Of a stretch of 64,000 nucleotides of DNA, positions 21,972-36,220 are shown piece after piece. Source of the DNA: Auanema rhodensis (taxonomy: Eukaryota > Nematoda > Chromadorea > Rhabditida > Rhabditidae); assembly GCA_964057225.1 (NCBI GenBank), contig OZ059900.1, positions 2,552,501 to 2,616,500 of the forward strand, read 5' to 3'. Made by a program: the position numbers and the translations under genes. Position 1 is the first letter of the stretch; each line of letters starts with the position of its first letter. Under the pieces are notes generated by a model that was not told the origin of the DNA, ran no database searches, and saw only the letters and a program-made list of their open reading frames with translations.

Positions 21972-24900
21972 AACACCATATACTCACCGATTTTTGGTAC
22001 AAAATCTGTAATACTCGTAAATTTTGATCATATTCGTTAAGATTTGAGAATCAAACATACAATACACAAAATCAGTCTATTTTTATGAGCTTGCACTGAT
22101 ATATATTCATTTTGATCAAAAAAGGTCGAAAATAGAAAGAATTTTTGAAATTTCCGAGTTTTGAGTCTAATTTGGCTAAATCGCTCATATATATGATCAA
22201 AAGCATAGTTTTACTGTCTATGATAACAAAAGTCTTCAAATATACACTAATAATGATTAAATCACTGAATTTCAGTCAAATAGCATTACTACACTAAGTA
22301 TGGTCGTTTTTATGCCTTTAACACCATATACTCACCGATTTTTGGTACAAAATCTGTAATACTTGTAAATTTTGATCATATTTGTTAAGATTCGAGAATC
22401 AAACACATAATACACGAAATAAGTCTATTTTTACAAGTTTGCACTGATATTTATTCATTTTGATCAAAAAAGGTCGAAAATAGAAAGAATTTTTGAAATT
22501 TCCGAGTTTTGAGTCTAATTTGGCTAAATCGCTCATATATAAGATCAAAAGCATAGTTTTATTGTCTATAACAACAAAAGTCATCAATTAAACGCTAGTG
22601 ATGTTTAAATACTGAATTTCGCTCAAATAGCATTACTACACTAAGTATGGTCGTTTTTATGCCTTTAACACCATATACTCACCGATTTTTGGTACAAAAT
22701 CTGTAATACTCGTAAATTTTGATCATATTCGTTAAGATTTGAGAATCAAACATACAATACACAAAATCAGTCTATTTTTATGAGCTTGCACTGATATATA
22801 TTCATTTTGATCAAAAAAGGTCGAAAATAGAAAGAATTTTTGAAATTTCCGAGTTTTGAGTCTAATTTGGCTAAATCGCTCATATATATGATCAAAAACA
22901 TAGTTTTACTGTCTATGATAACAAAAGTCTTCAAATATACACTAATAATGATTAAATCACTGAATTTCAGTCAAATAGCATTACTACACTAAGTATGGTC
23001 GTTTTTATGCCTTTAACACCATATACTCACCGATTTTTGGTACAAAATCTGTGATACTTGTAAATTTTGATCATATTCGTTAAGATTCGAGAATCAAACA
23101 CATAATACACGAAATAAGTCTATTTTTATGAGTTTGCACTGATATTTATTCATTTTGATCAAAAAAGGTCGAAAATAGAAAGAATTTTTGAAATTTCCGA
23201 GTTTTGAGTCTAATTTGGCTAAATCGCTCATATATATGATCAGAAGCATAGTTTTATTGTCTATGACAACAAAAATCATCAATTAAACGCTAGTGATGTT
23301 TAAATACTGATTTTCGCTCAAATAGCATTACTACACTAAGTATGGTCGTTTTTATGCCTTTAACACCATATACTCACCGATTTTTGGTACAAAATCTGTA
23401 ATACTCGTAAATTTTGATCATATTCGTTAAGATTTGAGAATCAAACATACAATACACAAAATCAGTCTATTTTTATGAGCTTGCACTGATATATATTCAT
23501 TTTGATCAAAAAAGGTCGAAAATAGAAAGAATTTTTGAAATTTCCGAGTTTTGAGTCTAATTTGGCTAAATCGCTCATATATATGATCAAAAGCATAGTT
23601 TTACTGTCTATGATAACAAAAGTCTTCAAATATACACTAATAATGATTAAATCACTGAATTTCAGTCAAATAGCATTACTACACTAAGTATGGTCGTTTT
23701 TATGCCTTTAACACCATATACTCACCGATTTTTGGTACAAAATCTGTAATACTTGTAAATTTTGATCATATTTGTTAAGATTCGAGAATCAAACACATAA
23801 TACACGAAATAAGTCTATTTTTACAAGTTTGCACTGATATTTATTCATTTTGATCAAAAAAGGTCGAAAATAGAAAGAATTTTTGAAATTTCCGAGTTTT
23901 GAGTCTAATTTGGCTAAATCGCTCATATATAAGATCAAAAGCATAGTTTTATTGTCTATAACAACAAAAGTCATCAATTAAACGCTAGTGATGTTTAAAT
24001 ACTGAATTTCGCTCAAATAGCATTACTACACTAAGTATGGTCGTTTTTATGCCTTTAACACCATATACTCACCGATTTTTGGTACAAAATCTGTAATACT
24101 CGTAAATTTTGATCATATTCGTTAAGATTTGAGAATCAAACATACAATACACAAAATCAGTCTATTTTTATGAGCTTGCACTGATATATATTCATTTTGA
24201 TCAAAAAAGGTCGAAAATAGAAAGAATTTTTGAAATTTCCGAGTTTTGAGTCTAATTTGGCTAAATCGCTCATATATATGATCAAAAGCATAGTTTTACT
24301 GTCTATGATAACAAAAGTCTTCAAATATACACTAATAATGATTAAATCACTGAATTTCAGTCAAATAGCATTACTACACTAAGTATGGTCGTTTTTATGC
24401 CTTTAACACCATATACTCACCGATTTTTGGTACAAAATCTGTAATACTTGTAAATTTTGATCATATTTGTTAAGATTCGAGAATCAAACACATAATACAC
24501 GAAATAAGTCTATTTTTACAAGTTTGCACTGATATTTATTCATTTTGATCAAAAAAGGTCGAAAATAGAAAGAATTTTTGAAATTTCCGAGTTTTGAGTC
24601 TAATTTGGCTAAATCGCTCATATATAAGATCAAAAGCATAGTTTTATTGTCTATAACAACAAAAGTCATCAATTAAACGCTAGTGATGTTTAAATACTGA
24701 ATTTCGCTCAAATAGCATTACTACACTAAGTATGGTCGTTTTTATGCCTTTAACACCATATACTCACCGATTTTTGGTACAAAATCTGTAATACTCGTAA
24801 ATTTTGATCATATTCGTTAAGATTTGAGAATCAAACATACAATACACAAAATCAGTCTATTTTTATGAGCTTGCACTGATATATATTCATTTTGATCAAA

Positions 24901-25446
24901 AAAGGTCGAAAATAGAAAGAATTTTTGAAATTTCCGAGTTTTGAGTCTAATTTGGCTAAATCGCTCATATATATGATCAAAAGCATAGTTTTACTGTCTA
25001 TGATAACAAAAGTCTTCAAATATACACTAATAATGATTAAATCACTGAATTTCAGTCAAATAGCATTACTACACTAAGTATGGTCGTTTTTATGCCTTTA
25101 ACACCATATACTCACCGATTTTTGGTACAAAATCTGTAATACTTGTAAATTTTGATCATATTTGTTAAGATTCGAGAATCAAACACATAATACACGAAAT
25201 AAGTCTATTTTTACAAGTTTGCACTGATATTTATTCATTTTGATCAAAAAAGGTCGAAAATAGAAAGAATTTTTGAAATTTCCGAGTTTTGAGTCTAATT
25301 TGGCTAAATCGCTCATATATAAGATCAAAAGCATAGTTTTATTGTCTATAACAACAAAAGTCATCAATTAAACGCTAGTGATGTTTAAATACTGAATTTC
25401 GCTCAAATAGCATTACTACACTAAGTATGGTCGTTTTTATGCCTTT
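21972..25446 (+). repeat. 695-bp dimer HOR, five units
   Basis: Dimers start at 21972, 22667, 23362, 24057 and 24752. In each, the first monomer is P-type with a TCTTC tail. The second is Q-type, either with TTTACAAG, TATATAAGATC and TCTATAAC (units 1, 3, 4, 5) or with TATATATGATC and AAAAATCATC (unit 2). Units 3-5 look almost identical by eye, which indicates recent expansion. Confidence 0.9.
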
Positions 25447-26836
25447 AACACCATATACTCACCGATTTTTGGTACAAAATCTGTAATACTCGTAAATTTT
25501 GATCATATTCGTTAAGATTTGAGAATCAAACATACAATACACAAAATCAGTCTATTTTTATGAGCTTGCACTGATATATATTCATTTTGATCAAAAAAGG
25601 TCGAAAATAGAAAGAATTTTTGAAATTTCCGAGTTTTGAGTCTAATTTGGCTAAATCGCTCATATATATGATCAAAAACATAGTTTTACTGTCTATGATA
25701 ACAAAAGTCTTCAAATATACACTAATAATGATTAAATCACTGAATTTCAGTCAAATAGCATTACTACACTAAGTATGGTCGTTTTTATGCCTTTAACACC
25801 ATATACTCACCGATTTTTGGTACAAAATCTGTAATACTCGTAAATTTTGATCATATTCGTTAAGATTTGAGAATCAAACACACAATACACAAAATCAATC
25901 TATTTTTATGAGCTTGCACTGATATATATTCATTTTGATCAAAAAAGGTCGAAAATAGAAAGAATTTTGGAAATTTCCGAGTTTTGAGTCTAATTTGGCT
26001 AAATCGCTCATATATATGATCAGAAGCATAGGTGTATTGTCTATGACAACAAAAGTCATCAATTAAACGCTAGTGATGTTTTAATACTGAATTTCGCTCA
26101 AATAGCATTACTACACTAAGTATGGTCGTTTTTATGCCTTTAACACCATATACTCACCGATTTTTGGTACAAAATCTGTAATACTCGTAAATTTTGATCA
26201 TATTCGTTAAGATTTGAGAATCAAACATACAATACACAAAATCAGTCTATTTTTATGAGCTTGCACTGATATATATTCATTTTGATCAAAAAAGGTCGAA
26301 AATAGAAAGAATTTTTGAAATTTCCGAGTTTTGAGTCTAATTTGGCTAAATCGCTCATATATATGATCAAAAGCATAGTTTTACTGTCTATGATAACAAA
26401 AGTCTTCAAATATACACTAATAATGATTAAATCACTGAATTTCAGTCAAATAGCATTACTACACTAAGTATGGTCGTTTTTATGCCTTTAACACCATATA
26501 CTCACCGATTTTTGGTACAAAATCTGTAATACTTGTAAATTTTGATCATATTTGTTAAGATTCAAGAATCAAACACATAATACACGAAATAAGTCTATTT
26601 TTACAAGTTTGCACTGATATTTATTCATTTTGATCAAAAAAGGTCGAAAATAGAAAGAATTTTTGAAATTTCCGAGTTTTGAGTCCAATTTGGCTAAATC
26701 GCTCATATATAAGATCAAAAGCATAGTTTTATTGTCTATAACAACAAAAGTCATCAATTAAACGCTAGTGATGTTTAAATACTGAATTTCGCTCAAATAG
26801 CATTACTACACTAAGTATGGTCGTTTTTATGCCTTT
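25447..26836 (+). repeat. Four-monomer link between dimer and heptamer HORs
   Basis: Monomers start at 25447 (P + d), 25795 (P + c, with AATTTTGGAAATTTCC and AATCAATCTA), 26142 (P + d) and 26490 (Q with TTTACAAG, TTCAAGAATC and TCCAATTTGG). The same marker AATTTTGGAAATTTCC returns in a c-type monomer near 38480 and near 52540, so this link is related to the large HOR. Confidence 0.82.
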
Positions 26837-29269
26837 AACACCATATACTCACCGATTTTTGGTACAAAATCTGTAATACTCGTAAATTTTGATCATATTC
26901 GTTAAGATTTGAGAATCAAACATACAATACACAAAATCAGTCTATTTTTATGAGCTTGCACTGATATATATTCATTTTGATCAAAAAAGGTCGAAAATAG
27001 AAAGAATTTTTGAAATTTCCGAGTTTTGAGTCTAATTTGGCTAAATCGCTCATATATATGATCAGAAGCATAGGTGTATTGTCTATGACAACAAAAGTCA
27101 TTAATTAAACACTAATGATGTTTAAATCACTAAATTTCGCTCTAATAGCATTACTACACTAAGTATGGTCGTTTTTATGCCTTTAACACCATATACTCAC
27201 CGATTTTTGGTACAAAATCTGTAATACTCGTAAATTTTGATCATATTCGTTAAGATTTGAGAATCAAACACACAATACACAAAATCAGTCTATTTTTATG
27301 AGCTTGCACTGATATATATTCATTTTGATCAAAAAAGGTCGAAAATAGAAAGAATTTTTGAAATTTCCGAGTTTTGAGTCTAATTTGGCTAAATCGCTCA
27401 TATATATGATCAGAAGCATAGGTGTATTGTCTATGACAACAAAAGTCATCAATTAAACGCTAGTGATGTTTTAATACTGAATTTCGCTCAAATAGCATTA
27501 CTACACTAAGTATGGTCGTTTTTATGCCTTTAACACCATATACTCACCGATTTTTGGTACAAAATCTGTAATACTCGTAAATTTTGATCATATTCGTTAA
27601 GATTTGAGAATCAAACATACAATACACAAAATCAGTCTATTTTTATGAGCTTGCACTGATATATATTCATTTTGATCGAAAAAGGTCGAAAATAGAAAGA
27701 ATTTTTGAAATTTCCGAGTTTTGAGTCTAATTTGGCTAAATCGCTCATATATATGATCAAAAACATAGTTTTACTGTCTATGATAACAAAAGTCTTCAAA
27801 TATACACTAATAATGATTAAATCACTGAATTTCAGTCAAATAGCATTACTACACTAAGTATGGTCGTTTTTATGCCTTTAACACCATATACTCACCGATT
27901 TTTGGTACAAAATCTGTAATACTCGTAAATTTTGATCATATTCGTTAAGATTTGAGAATCAAACACACAATACACAAAATCAGTCTATTTTTATGAGCTT
28001 GCACTGATATATATTCATTTTGATCAAAAAAGGTCGAAAATAGAAAGAATTTTTGAATTTTCCGAGTTTTGAGTCCAATTGGGCTAAATCGCTCATGTAT
28101 ATGATCAAAAACATAGTTTTATTGTCTATAACAAAAAAAGTCATCGATTAAACGCTAGTGATGTTTAAATACTGATTTTCGCTCAAATAGCATTACTACA
28201 CTAAGTATGGTCGTTTTTATGCCTTTAACACCATATACTCACCGATTTTTGGTACAAAATCTGTGATACTCGTAAATTTTGATCATATTCGGTAAGATTC
28301 GAGAATCAAACACACAATACACAAAATAAGTTTATTTTTACGAATTTGCACTGATATTTATTCATTTTGATCAAAAAAGGTCGAAAAAAGAAAGAATTTT
28401 TGAAATTTCCGAGTTTTGAGTCTAATTTGGCTAAATCGCTCATATATATGATCAGAAGCATAGGTGTATTGTCTATGATAACAAAAGTCTTCAAATATAC
28501 ACTAATAATGATTAAATCACTGAATTTCAGTCAAATAGCATTACTACACTAAGTATGGTCGTTTTTATGCCTTTAACACCATATACTCACCGATTTTTGG
28601 TACAAAATCTGTAATACTTGTAAATTTTGATCATATTCGTTGAGATTCGAGAATCAAACACATAATACACGAAATAAGTCTAGTTTTATGAGTTTGCACT
28701 GATATTTATTCATTTTGATCAAAAAAGGTCGAAAATAGAAAGAATTTTTGAATTTTCCGAGTTTTGAGTCCAATTGGGCTAAATCGCTCATATAGATGAT
28801 CAAAAGCATAGTTTTACTGTCTATGATAACAAAAGTCTTCAAATATACACTAATAATGTGTAAATCACTGAATTTCAGTCAAATAGCATTACTACACTAA
28901 GTATGGTCGTTTTTATGCCTTTAACACCATATACTCACCGATTTTTGGTACAAAATCTGTAATACTTGTAAATTTTGATCATATTTGTTAAGATTCGAGA
29001 ATCAAACACATAATACACGAAATAAGTCTATTTTTACAAGTTTGCACTGATATTTATTCATTTTGATCAAAAAAGGTCGAAAATAGAAAGAATTTTTGAA
29101 ATTTCCGAGTTTTGAGTCCAATTTGGCTAAATCGCTCATATATAAGATCAAAAGCATAGTTGTATTGTCTATAACAACAAAAGTCATCAATTAAACGCTA
29201 GTGATGTTTAAATACTGAATTTCGCTCAAATAGCATTACTACACTAAGTATGGTCGTTTTTATGCCTTT
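26837..29269 (+). repeat. Heptamer HOR unit 1 (2433 bp)
   Basis: Seven monomers in the order b-c-d-f-g-e-h. Distinctive members are b (CATTAATTAAACAC), f (GCTCATGTATATG), g (TTCGGTAAG, GAAAAAAGAAAG), e (CCAATTGGGC, CATATAGATG) and h (TTTACAAG, TATATAAGATC, TAGTTGTATTG). Unit 1 differs from unit 2 at a few sites, such as GATCGAAAAAGG near 27677 and GTTGAGATTCG near 28640. Confidence 0.9.
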
Positions 29270-31702
29270 AACACCATATACTCACCGATTTTTGGTACAA
29301 AATCTGTAATACTCGTAAATTTTGATCATATTCGTTAAGATTTGAGAATCAAACATACAATACACAAAATCAGTCTATTTTTATGAGCTTGCACTGATAT
29401 ATATTCATTTTGATCAAAAAAGGTCGAAAATAGAAAGAATTTTTGAAATTTCCGAGTTTTGAGTCTAATTTGGCTAAATCGCTCATATATATGATCAGAA
29501 GCATAGGTGTATTGTCTATGACAACAAAAGTCATTAATTAAACACTAATGATGTTTAAATCACTAAATTTCGCTCTAATAGCATTACTACACTAAGTATG
29601 GTCGTTTTTATGCCTTTAACACCATATACTCACCGATTTTTGGTACAAAATCTGTAATACTCGTAAATTTTGATCATATTCGTTAAGATTTGAGAATCAA
29701 ACACACAATACACAAAATCAGTCTATTTTTATGAGCTTGCACTGATATATATTCATTTTGATCAAAAAAGGTCGAAAATAGAAAGAATTTTTGAAATTTC
29801 CGAGTTTTGAGTCTAATTTGGCTAAATCGCTCATATATATGATCAGAAGCATAGGTGTATTGTCTATGACAACAAAAGTCATCAATTAAACGCTAGTGAT
29901 GTTTTAATACTGAATTTCGCTCAAATAGCATTACTACACTAAGTATGGTCGTTTTTATGCCTTTAACACCATATACTCACCGATTTTTGGTACAAAATCT
30001 GTAATACTCGTAAATTTTGATCATATTCGTTAAGATTTGAGAATCAAACATACAATACACAAAATCAGTCTATTTTTATGAGCTTGCACTGATATATATT
30101 CATTTTGATCAAAAAAGGTCGAAAATAGAAAGAATTTTTGAAATTTCCGAGTTTTGAGTCTAATTTGGCTAAATCGCTCATATATATGATCAAAAACATA
30201 GTTTTACTGTCTATGATAACAAAAGTCTTCAAATATACACTAATAATGATTAAATCACTGAATTTCAGTCAAATAGCATTACTACACTAAGTATGGTCGT
30301 TTTTATGCCTTTAACACCATATACTCACCGATTTTTGGTACAAAATCTGTAATACTCGTAAATTTTGATCATATTCGTTAAGATTTGAGAATCAAACACA
30401 CAATACACAAAATCAGTCTATTTTTATGAGCTTGCACTGATATATATTCATTTTGATCAAAAAAGGTCGAAAATAGAAAGAATTTTTGAATTTTCCGAGT
30501 TTTGAGTCCAATTGGGCTAAATCGCTCATGTATATGATCAAAAACATAGTTTTATTGTCTATAACAAAAAAAGTCATCAATTAAACGCTAGTGATGTTTA
30601 AATACTGATTTTCGCTCAAATAGCATTACTACACTAAGTATGGTCGTTTTTATGCCTTTAACACCATATACTCACCGATTTTTGGTACAAAATCTGTGAT
30701 ACTCGTAAATTTTGATCATATTCGGTAAGATTCGAGAATCAAACACACAATACACAAAATAAGTTTATTTTTACGAATTTGCACTGATATTTATTCATTT
30801 TGATCAAAAAAGGTCGAAAAAAGAAAGAATTTTTGAAATTTCCGAGTTTTGAGTCTAATTTGGCTAAATCGCTCATATATATGATCAGAAGCATAGGTGT
30901 ATTGTCTATGATAACAAAAGTCTTCAAATATACACTAATAATGATTAAATCACTGAATTTCAGTCAAATAGCATTACTACACTAAGTATGGTCGTTTTTA
31001 TGCCTTTAACACCATATACTCACCGATTTTTGGTACAAAATCTGTAATACTTGTAAATTTTGATCATATTCGTTAAGATTCGAGAATCAAACACATAATA
31101 CACGAAATAAGTCTAGTTTTATGAGTTTGCACTGATATTTATTCATTTTGATCAAAAAAGGTCGAAAATAGAAAGAATTTTTGAATTTTCCGAGTTTTGA
31201 GTCCAATTGGGCTAAATCGCTCATATAGATGATCAAAAGCATAGTTTTACTGTCTATGATAACAAAAGTCTTTAAATATACACTAATAATGTGTAAATCA
31301 CTGAATTTCACTCAAATAGCATTACTACACTAAGTATGGTCGTTTTTATGCCTTTAACACCATATACTCACCGATTTTTGGTACAAAATCTGTAATACTT
31401 GTAAATTTTGATCATATTCGTTAAGATTCGAGAATCAAACACATAATACACGAAATAAGTCTATTTTTACAAGTTTGCACTGATATTTATTCATTTTGAT
31501 CAAAAAAGGTCGAAAATAGAAAGAATTTTTGAAATTTCCGAGTTTTGAGTCCAATTTGGCTAAATCGCTCATATATAAGATCAAAAGCATAGTTGTATTG
31601 TCTATAACAACAAAAGTCATCAATTAAACGCTAGTGATGTTTAAATATTGAATTTCGCTCAAATAGCATTACTACACTAAGTATGGTCGTTTTTATGCCT
31701 TT
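29270..31702 (+). repeat. Heptamer HOR unit 2 (2433 bp)
   Basis: Same b-c-d-f-g-e-h series as unit 1, exactly 2433 bp downstream. The e monomer here carries TCTTTAAATATAC in V2 and ends in TTTCACTC, features shared with unit 3 but not with unit 1. Units 2 and 3 are therefore closer relatives. Confidence 0.9.
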
Positions 31703-32049
31703 AACACCATATACTCACCGATTTTTGGTACAAAATCTGTAATACTCGTAAATTTTGATCATATTCGTTAAGATTTGAGAATCAAACATACAATACACAA
31801 AATCAGTCTATTTTTATGAGCTTGCACTGATATATATTCATTTTGATCAAAAAAGGTCGAAAATAGAAAGAATTTTTGAAATTTCCGAGTTTTGAGTCTA
31901 ATTTGGCTAAATCGCTCATATATATGATCAGAAGCATAGGTGTATTGTCTATGACAACAAAAGTCATCAATTAAACGCTAGTGATGTTTTAATACTGAAT
32001 TTCGCTCAAATAGCATTACTACACTAAGTATGGTCGTTTTTATGCCTTT
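31703..32049 (+). repeat. Hybrid b/c monomer
   Basis: V1 reads AAACATACAATACAC as in b, not AAACACACAATACAC as in c. V2 reads CATCAATTAAACGC and TTTTAATACTG as in c, not CATTAATTAAACAC as in b. The breakpoint lies in the shared constant zone between them. Confidence 0.87.
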
Positions 32050-33787
32050 AACACCATATACTCACCGATTTTTGGTACAAAATCTGTAATACTCGTAAAT
32101 TTTGATCATATTCGTTAAGATTTGAGAATCAAACATACAATACACAAAATCAGTCTATTTTTATGAGCTTGCACTGATATATATTCATTTTGATCAAAAA
32201 AGGTCGAAAATAGAAAGAATTTTTGAAATTTCCGAGTTTTGAGTCTAATTTGGCTAAATCGCTCATATATATGATCAAAAACATAGTTTTACTGTCTATG
32301 ATAACAAAAGTCTTCAAATATACACTAATAATGATTAAATCACTGAATTTCAGTCAAATAGCATTACTACACTAAGTATGGTCGTTTTTATGCCTTTAAC
32401 ACCATATACTCACCGATTTTTGGTACAAAATCTGTAATACTCGTAAATTTTGATCATATTCGTTAAGATTTGAGAATCAAACACACAATACACAAAATCA
32501 GTCTATTTTTATGAGCTTGCACTGATATATATTCATTTTGATCAAAAAAGGTCGAAAATAGAAAGAATTTTTGAATTTTCCGAGTTTTGAGTCCAATTGG
32601 GCTAAATCGCTCATGTATATGATCAAAAACATAGTTTTATTGTCTATAACAAAAAAAGTCATCAATTAAACGCTAGTGATGTTTAAATACTGATTTTCGC
32701 TCAAATAGCATTACTACACTAAGTATGGTCGTTTTTATGCCTTTAACACCATATACTCACCGATTTTTGGTACAAAATCTGTGATACTCGTAAATTTTGA
32801 TCATATTCGGTAAGATTCGAGAATCAAACACACAATACACAAAATAAGTTTATTTTTACGAATTTGCACTGATATTTATTCATTTTGATCAAAAAAGGTC
32901 GAAAAAAGAAAGAATTTTTGAAATTTCCGAGTTTTGAGTCTAATTTGGCTAAATCGCTCATATATATGATCAGAAGCATAGGTGTATTGTCTATGATAAC
33001 AAAAGTCTTCAAATATACACTAATAATGATTAAATCACTGAATTTCAGTCAAATAGCATTACTACACTAAGTATGGTCGTTTTTATGCCTTTAACACCAT
33101 ATACTCACCGATTTTTGGTACAAAATCTGTAATACTTGTAAATTTTGATCATATTCGTTAAGATTCGAGAATCAAACACATAATACACGAAATAAGTCTA
33201 GTTTTATGAGTTTGCACTGATATTTATTCATTTTGATCAAAAAAGGTCGAAAATAGAAAGAATTTTTGAATTTTCCGAGTTTTGAGTCCAATTGGGCTAA
33301 ATCGCTCATATAGATGATCAAAAGCATAGTTTTACTGTCTATGATAACAAAAGTCTTTAAATATACACTAATAATGTGTAAATCACTGAATTTCACTCAA
33401 ATAGCATTACTACACTAAGTATGGTCGTTTTTATGCCTTTAACACCATATACTCACCGATTTTTGGTACAAAATCTGTAATACTTGTAAATTTTGATCAT
33501 ATTCGTTAAGATTCGAGAATCAAACACATAATACACGAAATAAGTCTATTTTTACAAGTTTGCACTGATATTTATTCATTTTGATCAAAAAAGGTCGAAA
33601 ATAGAAAGAATTTTTGAAATTTCCGAGTTTTGAGTCCAATTTGGCTAAATCGCTCATATATAAGATCAAAAGCATAGTTGTATTGTCTATAACAACAAAA
33701 GTCATCAATTAAACGCTAGTGATGTTTAAATATTGAATTTCGCTCAAATAGCATTACTACACTAAGTATGGTCGTTTTTATGCCTTT
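31703..33787 (+). repeat. Hexamer HOR unit 3 (2085 bp), one monomer lost by b/c fusion
   Basis: Six monomers: a b/c hybrid (31703-32049), then d, f, g, e and h. It is one monomer shorter than its neighbours (2085 against 2433 bp). Its first monomer joins the b-type 5' part to the c-type 3' part, the expected product of unequal exchange between adjacent b and c monomers. Confidence 0.9.
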
Positions 33788-36220
33788 AACACCATATACT
33801 CACCGATTTTTGGTACAAAATCTGTAATACTCGTAAATTTTGATCATATTCGTTAAGATTTGAGAATCAAACATACAATACACAAAATCAGTCTATTTTT
33901 ATGAGCTTGCACTGATATATATTCATTTTGATCAAAAAAGGTCGAAAATAGAAAGAATTTTTGAAATTTCCGAGTTTTGAGTCTAATTTGGCTAAATCGC
34001 TCATATATATGATCAGAAGCATAGGTGTATTGTCTATGACAACAAAAGTCATTAACTAAACACTAATGATGTTTAAATCACTAAATTTCGCTCTAATAGC
34101 ATTACTACACTAAGTATGGTCGTTTTTATGCCTTTAACACCATATACTCACCGATTTTTGGTACAAAATCTGTAATACTCGTAAATTTTGATCATATTCG
34201 TTAAGATTTGAGAATCAAACACACAATACACAAAATCAGTCTATTTTTATGAGCTTGCACTGATATATATTCATTTTGATCAAAAAAGGTCGAAAATAGA
34301 AAGAATTTTTGAAATTTCCGAGTTTTGAGTCTAATTTGGCTAAATCGCTCATATATATGATCAGAAGCATAGGTGTATTGTCTATGACAACAAAAGTCAT
34401 CAATTAAACGCTAGTGATGTTTTAATACTGAATTTCGCTCAAATAGCATTACTACACTAAGTATGGTCGTTTTTATGCCTTTAACACCATATACTCACCG
34501 ATTTTTGGTACAAAATCTGTAATACTCGTAAATTTTGATCATATTCGTTAAGATTTGAGAATCAAACATACAATACACAAAATCAGTCTATTTTTATGAG
34601 CTTGCACTGATATATATTCATTTTGATCAAAAAAGGTCGAAAATAGAAAGAATTTTTGAAATTTCCGAGTTTTGAGTCTAATTTGGCTAAATCGCTCATA
34701 TATATGATCAAAAACATAGTTTTACTGTCTATGATAACAAAAGTCTTCAAATATACACTAATAATGATTAAATCACTGAATTTCAGTCAAATAGCATTAC
34801 TACACTAAGTATGGTCGTTTTTATGCCTTTAACACCATATACTCACCGATTTTTGGTACAAAATCTGTAATACTCGTAAATTTTGATCATATTCGTTAAG
34901 ATTTGAGAATCAAACACACAATACACAAAATCAGTCTATTTTTATGAGCTTGCACTGATATATATTCATTTTGATCAAAAAAGGTCGAAAATAGAAAGAA
35001 TTTTTGAATTTTCCGAGTTTTGAGTCCAATTGGGCTAAATCGCTCATGTATATGATCAAAAACATAGTTTTATTGTCTATAACAAAAAAAGTCATCAATT
35101 AAACGCTAGTGATGTTTAAATACTGATTTTCGCTCAAATAGCATTACTACACTAAGTATGGTCGTTTTTATGCCTTTAACACCATATACTCACCGATTTT
35201 TGGTACAAAATCTGTGATACTCGTAAATTTTGATCATATTCGGTAAGATTCGAGAATCAAACACACAATACACAAAATAAGTTTATTTTTACGAATTTGC
35301 ACTGATATTTATTCATTTTGATCAAAAAAGGTCGAAAAAAGAAAGAATTTTTGAAATTTCCGAGTTTTGAGTCTAATTTGGCTAAATCGCTCATATATAT
35401 GATCAGAAGCATAGGTGTATTGTCTATGATAACAAAAGTCTTCAAATATACACTAATAATGATTAAATCACTGAATTTCAGTCAAATAGCATTACTACAC
35501 TAAGTATGGTCGTTTTTATGCCTTTAACACCATATACTCACCGATTTTTGGTACAAAATCTGTAATACTTGTAAATTTTGATCATATTCGTTAAGATTCG
35601 AGAATCAAACACATAATACACGAAATAAGTCTAGTTTTATGAGTTTGCACTGATATTTATTCATTTTGATCAAAAAAGGTCGAAAATAGAAAGAATTTTT
35701 GAATTTTCCGAGTTTTGAGTCCAATTGGGCTAAATCGCTCATATAGATGATCAAAAGCATAGTTTTACTGTCTATGATAACAAAAGTCTTCAAATATACA
35801 CTAATAATGTGTAAATCACTGAATTTCACTCAAATAGCATTACTACACTAAGTATGGTCGTTTTTATGCCTTTAACACCATATACTCACCGATTTTTGGT
35901 ACAAAATCTGTAATACTTGTAAATTTTGATCATATTCGTTAAGATTCGAGAATCAAACACATAATACACGAAATAAGTCTATTTTTATGAGTTTGCACTG
36001 ATATTTATTCATTTTGATCAAAAAAGGTCGAAAATAGAAAGAATTTTTGAAATTTCCGAGTTTTGAGTCTAATTTGGCTAAATCGCTCATATATATGATC
36101 AGAAGCATAGTTTTATTGTCTATGACAACAAAAATTATCAATTAAACGCTAGTGATGTTTAAATACTGATTTTCGCTCAAATAGCATTACTACACTAAGT
36201 ATGGTCGTTTTTATGCCTTT
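33788..36220 (+). repeat. Heptamer HOR unit 4, last monomer replaced
   Basis: b-c-d-f-g-e as in the other units (b has CATTAACTAAACAC). The seventh monomer (35874-36220) is Q with TTTATGAG and AAAAATTATC rather than the h type. The unit keeps the 2433-bp length and overlaps the left end of the large HOR, which starts inside its g monomer. Confidence 0.85.
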
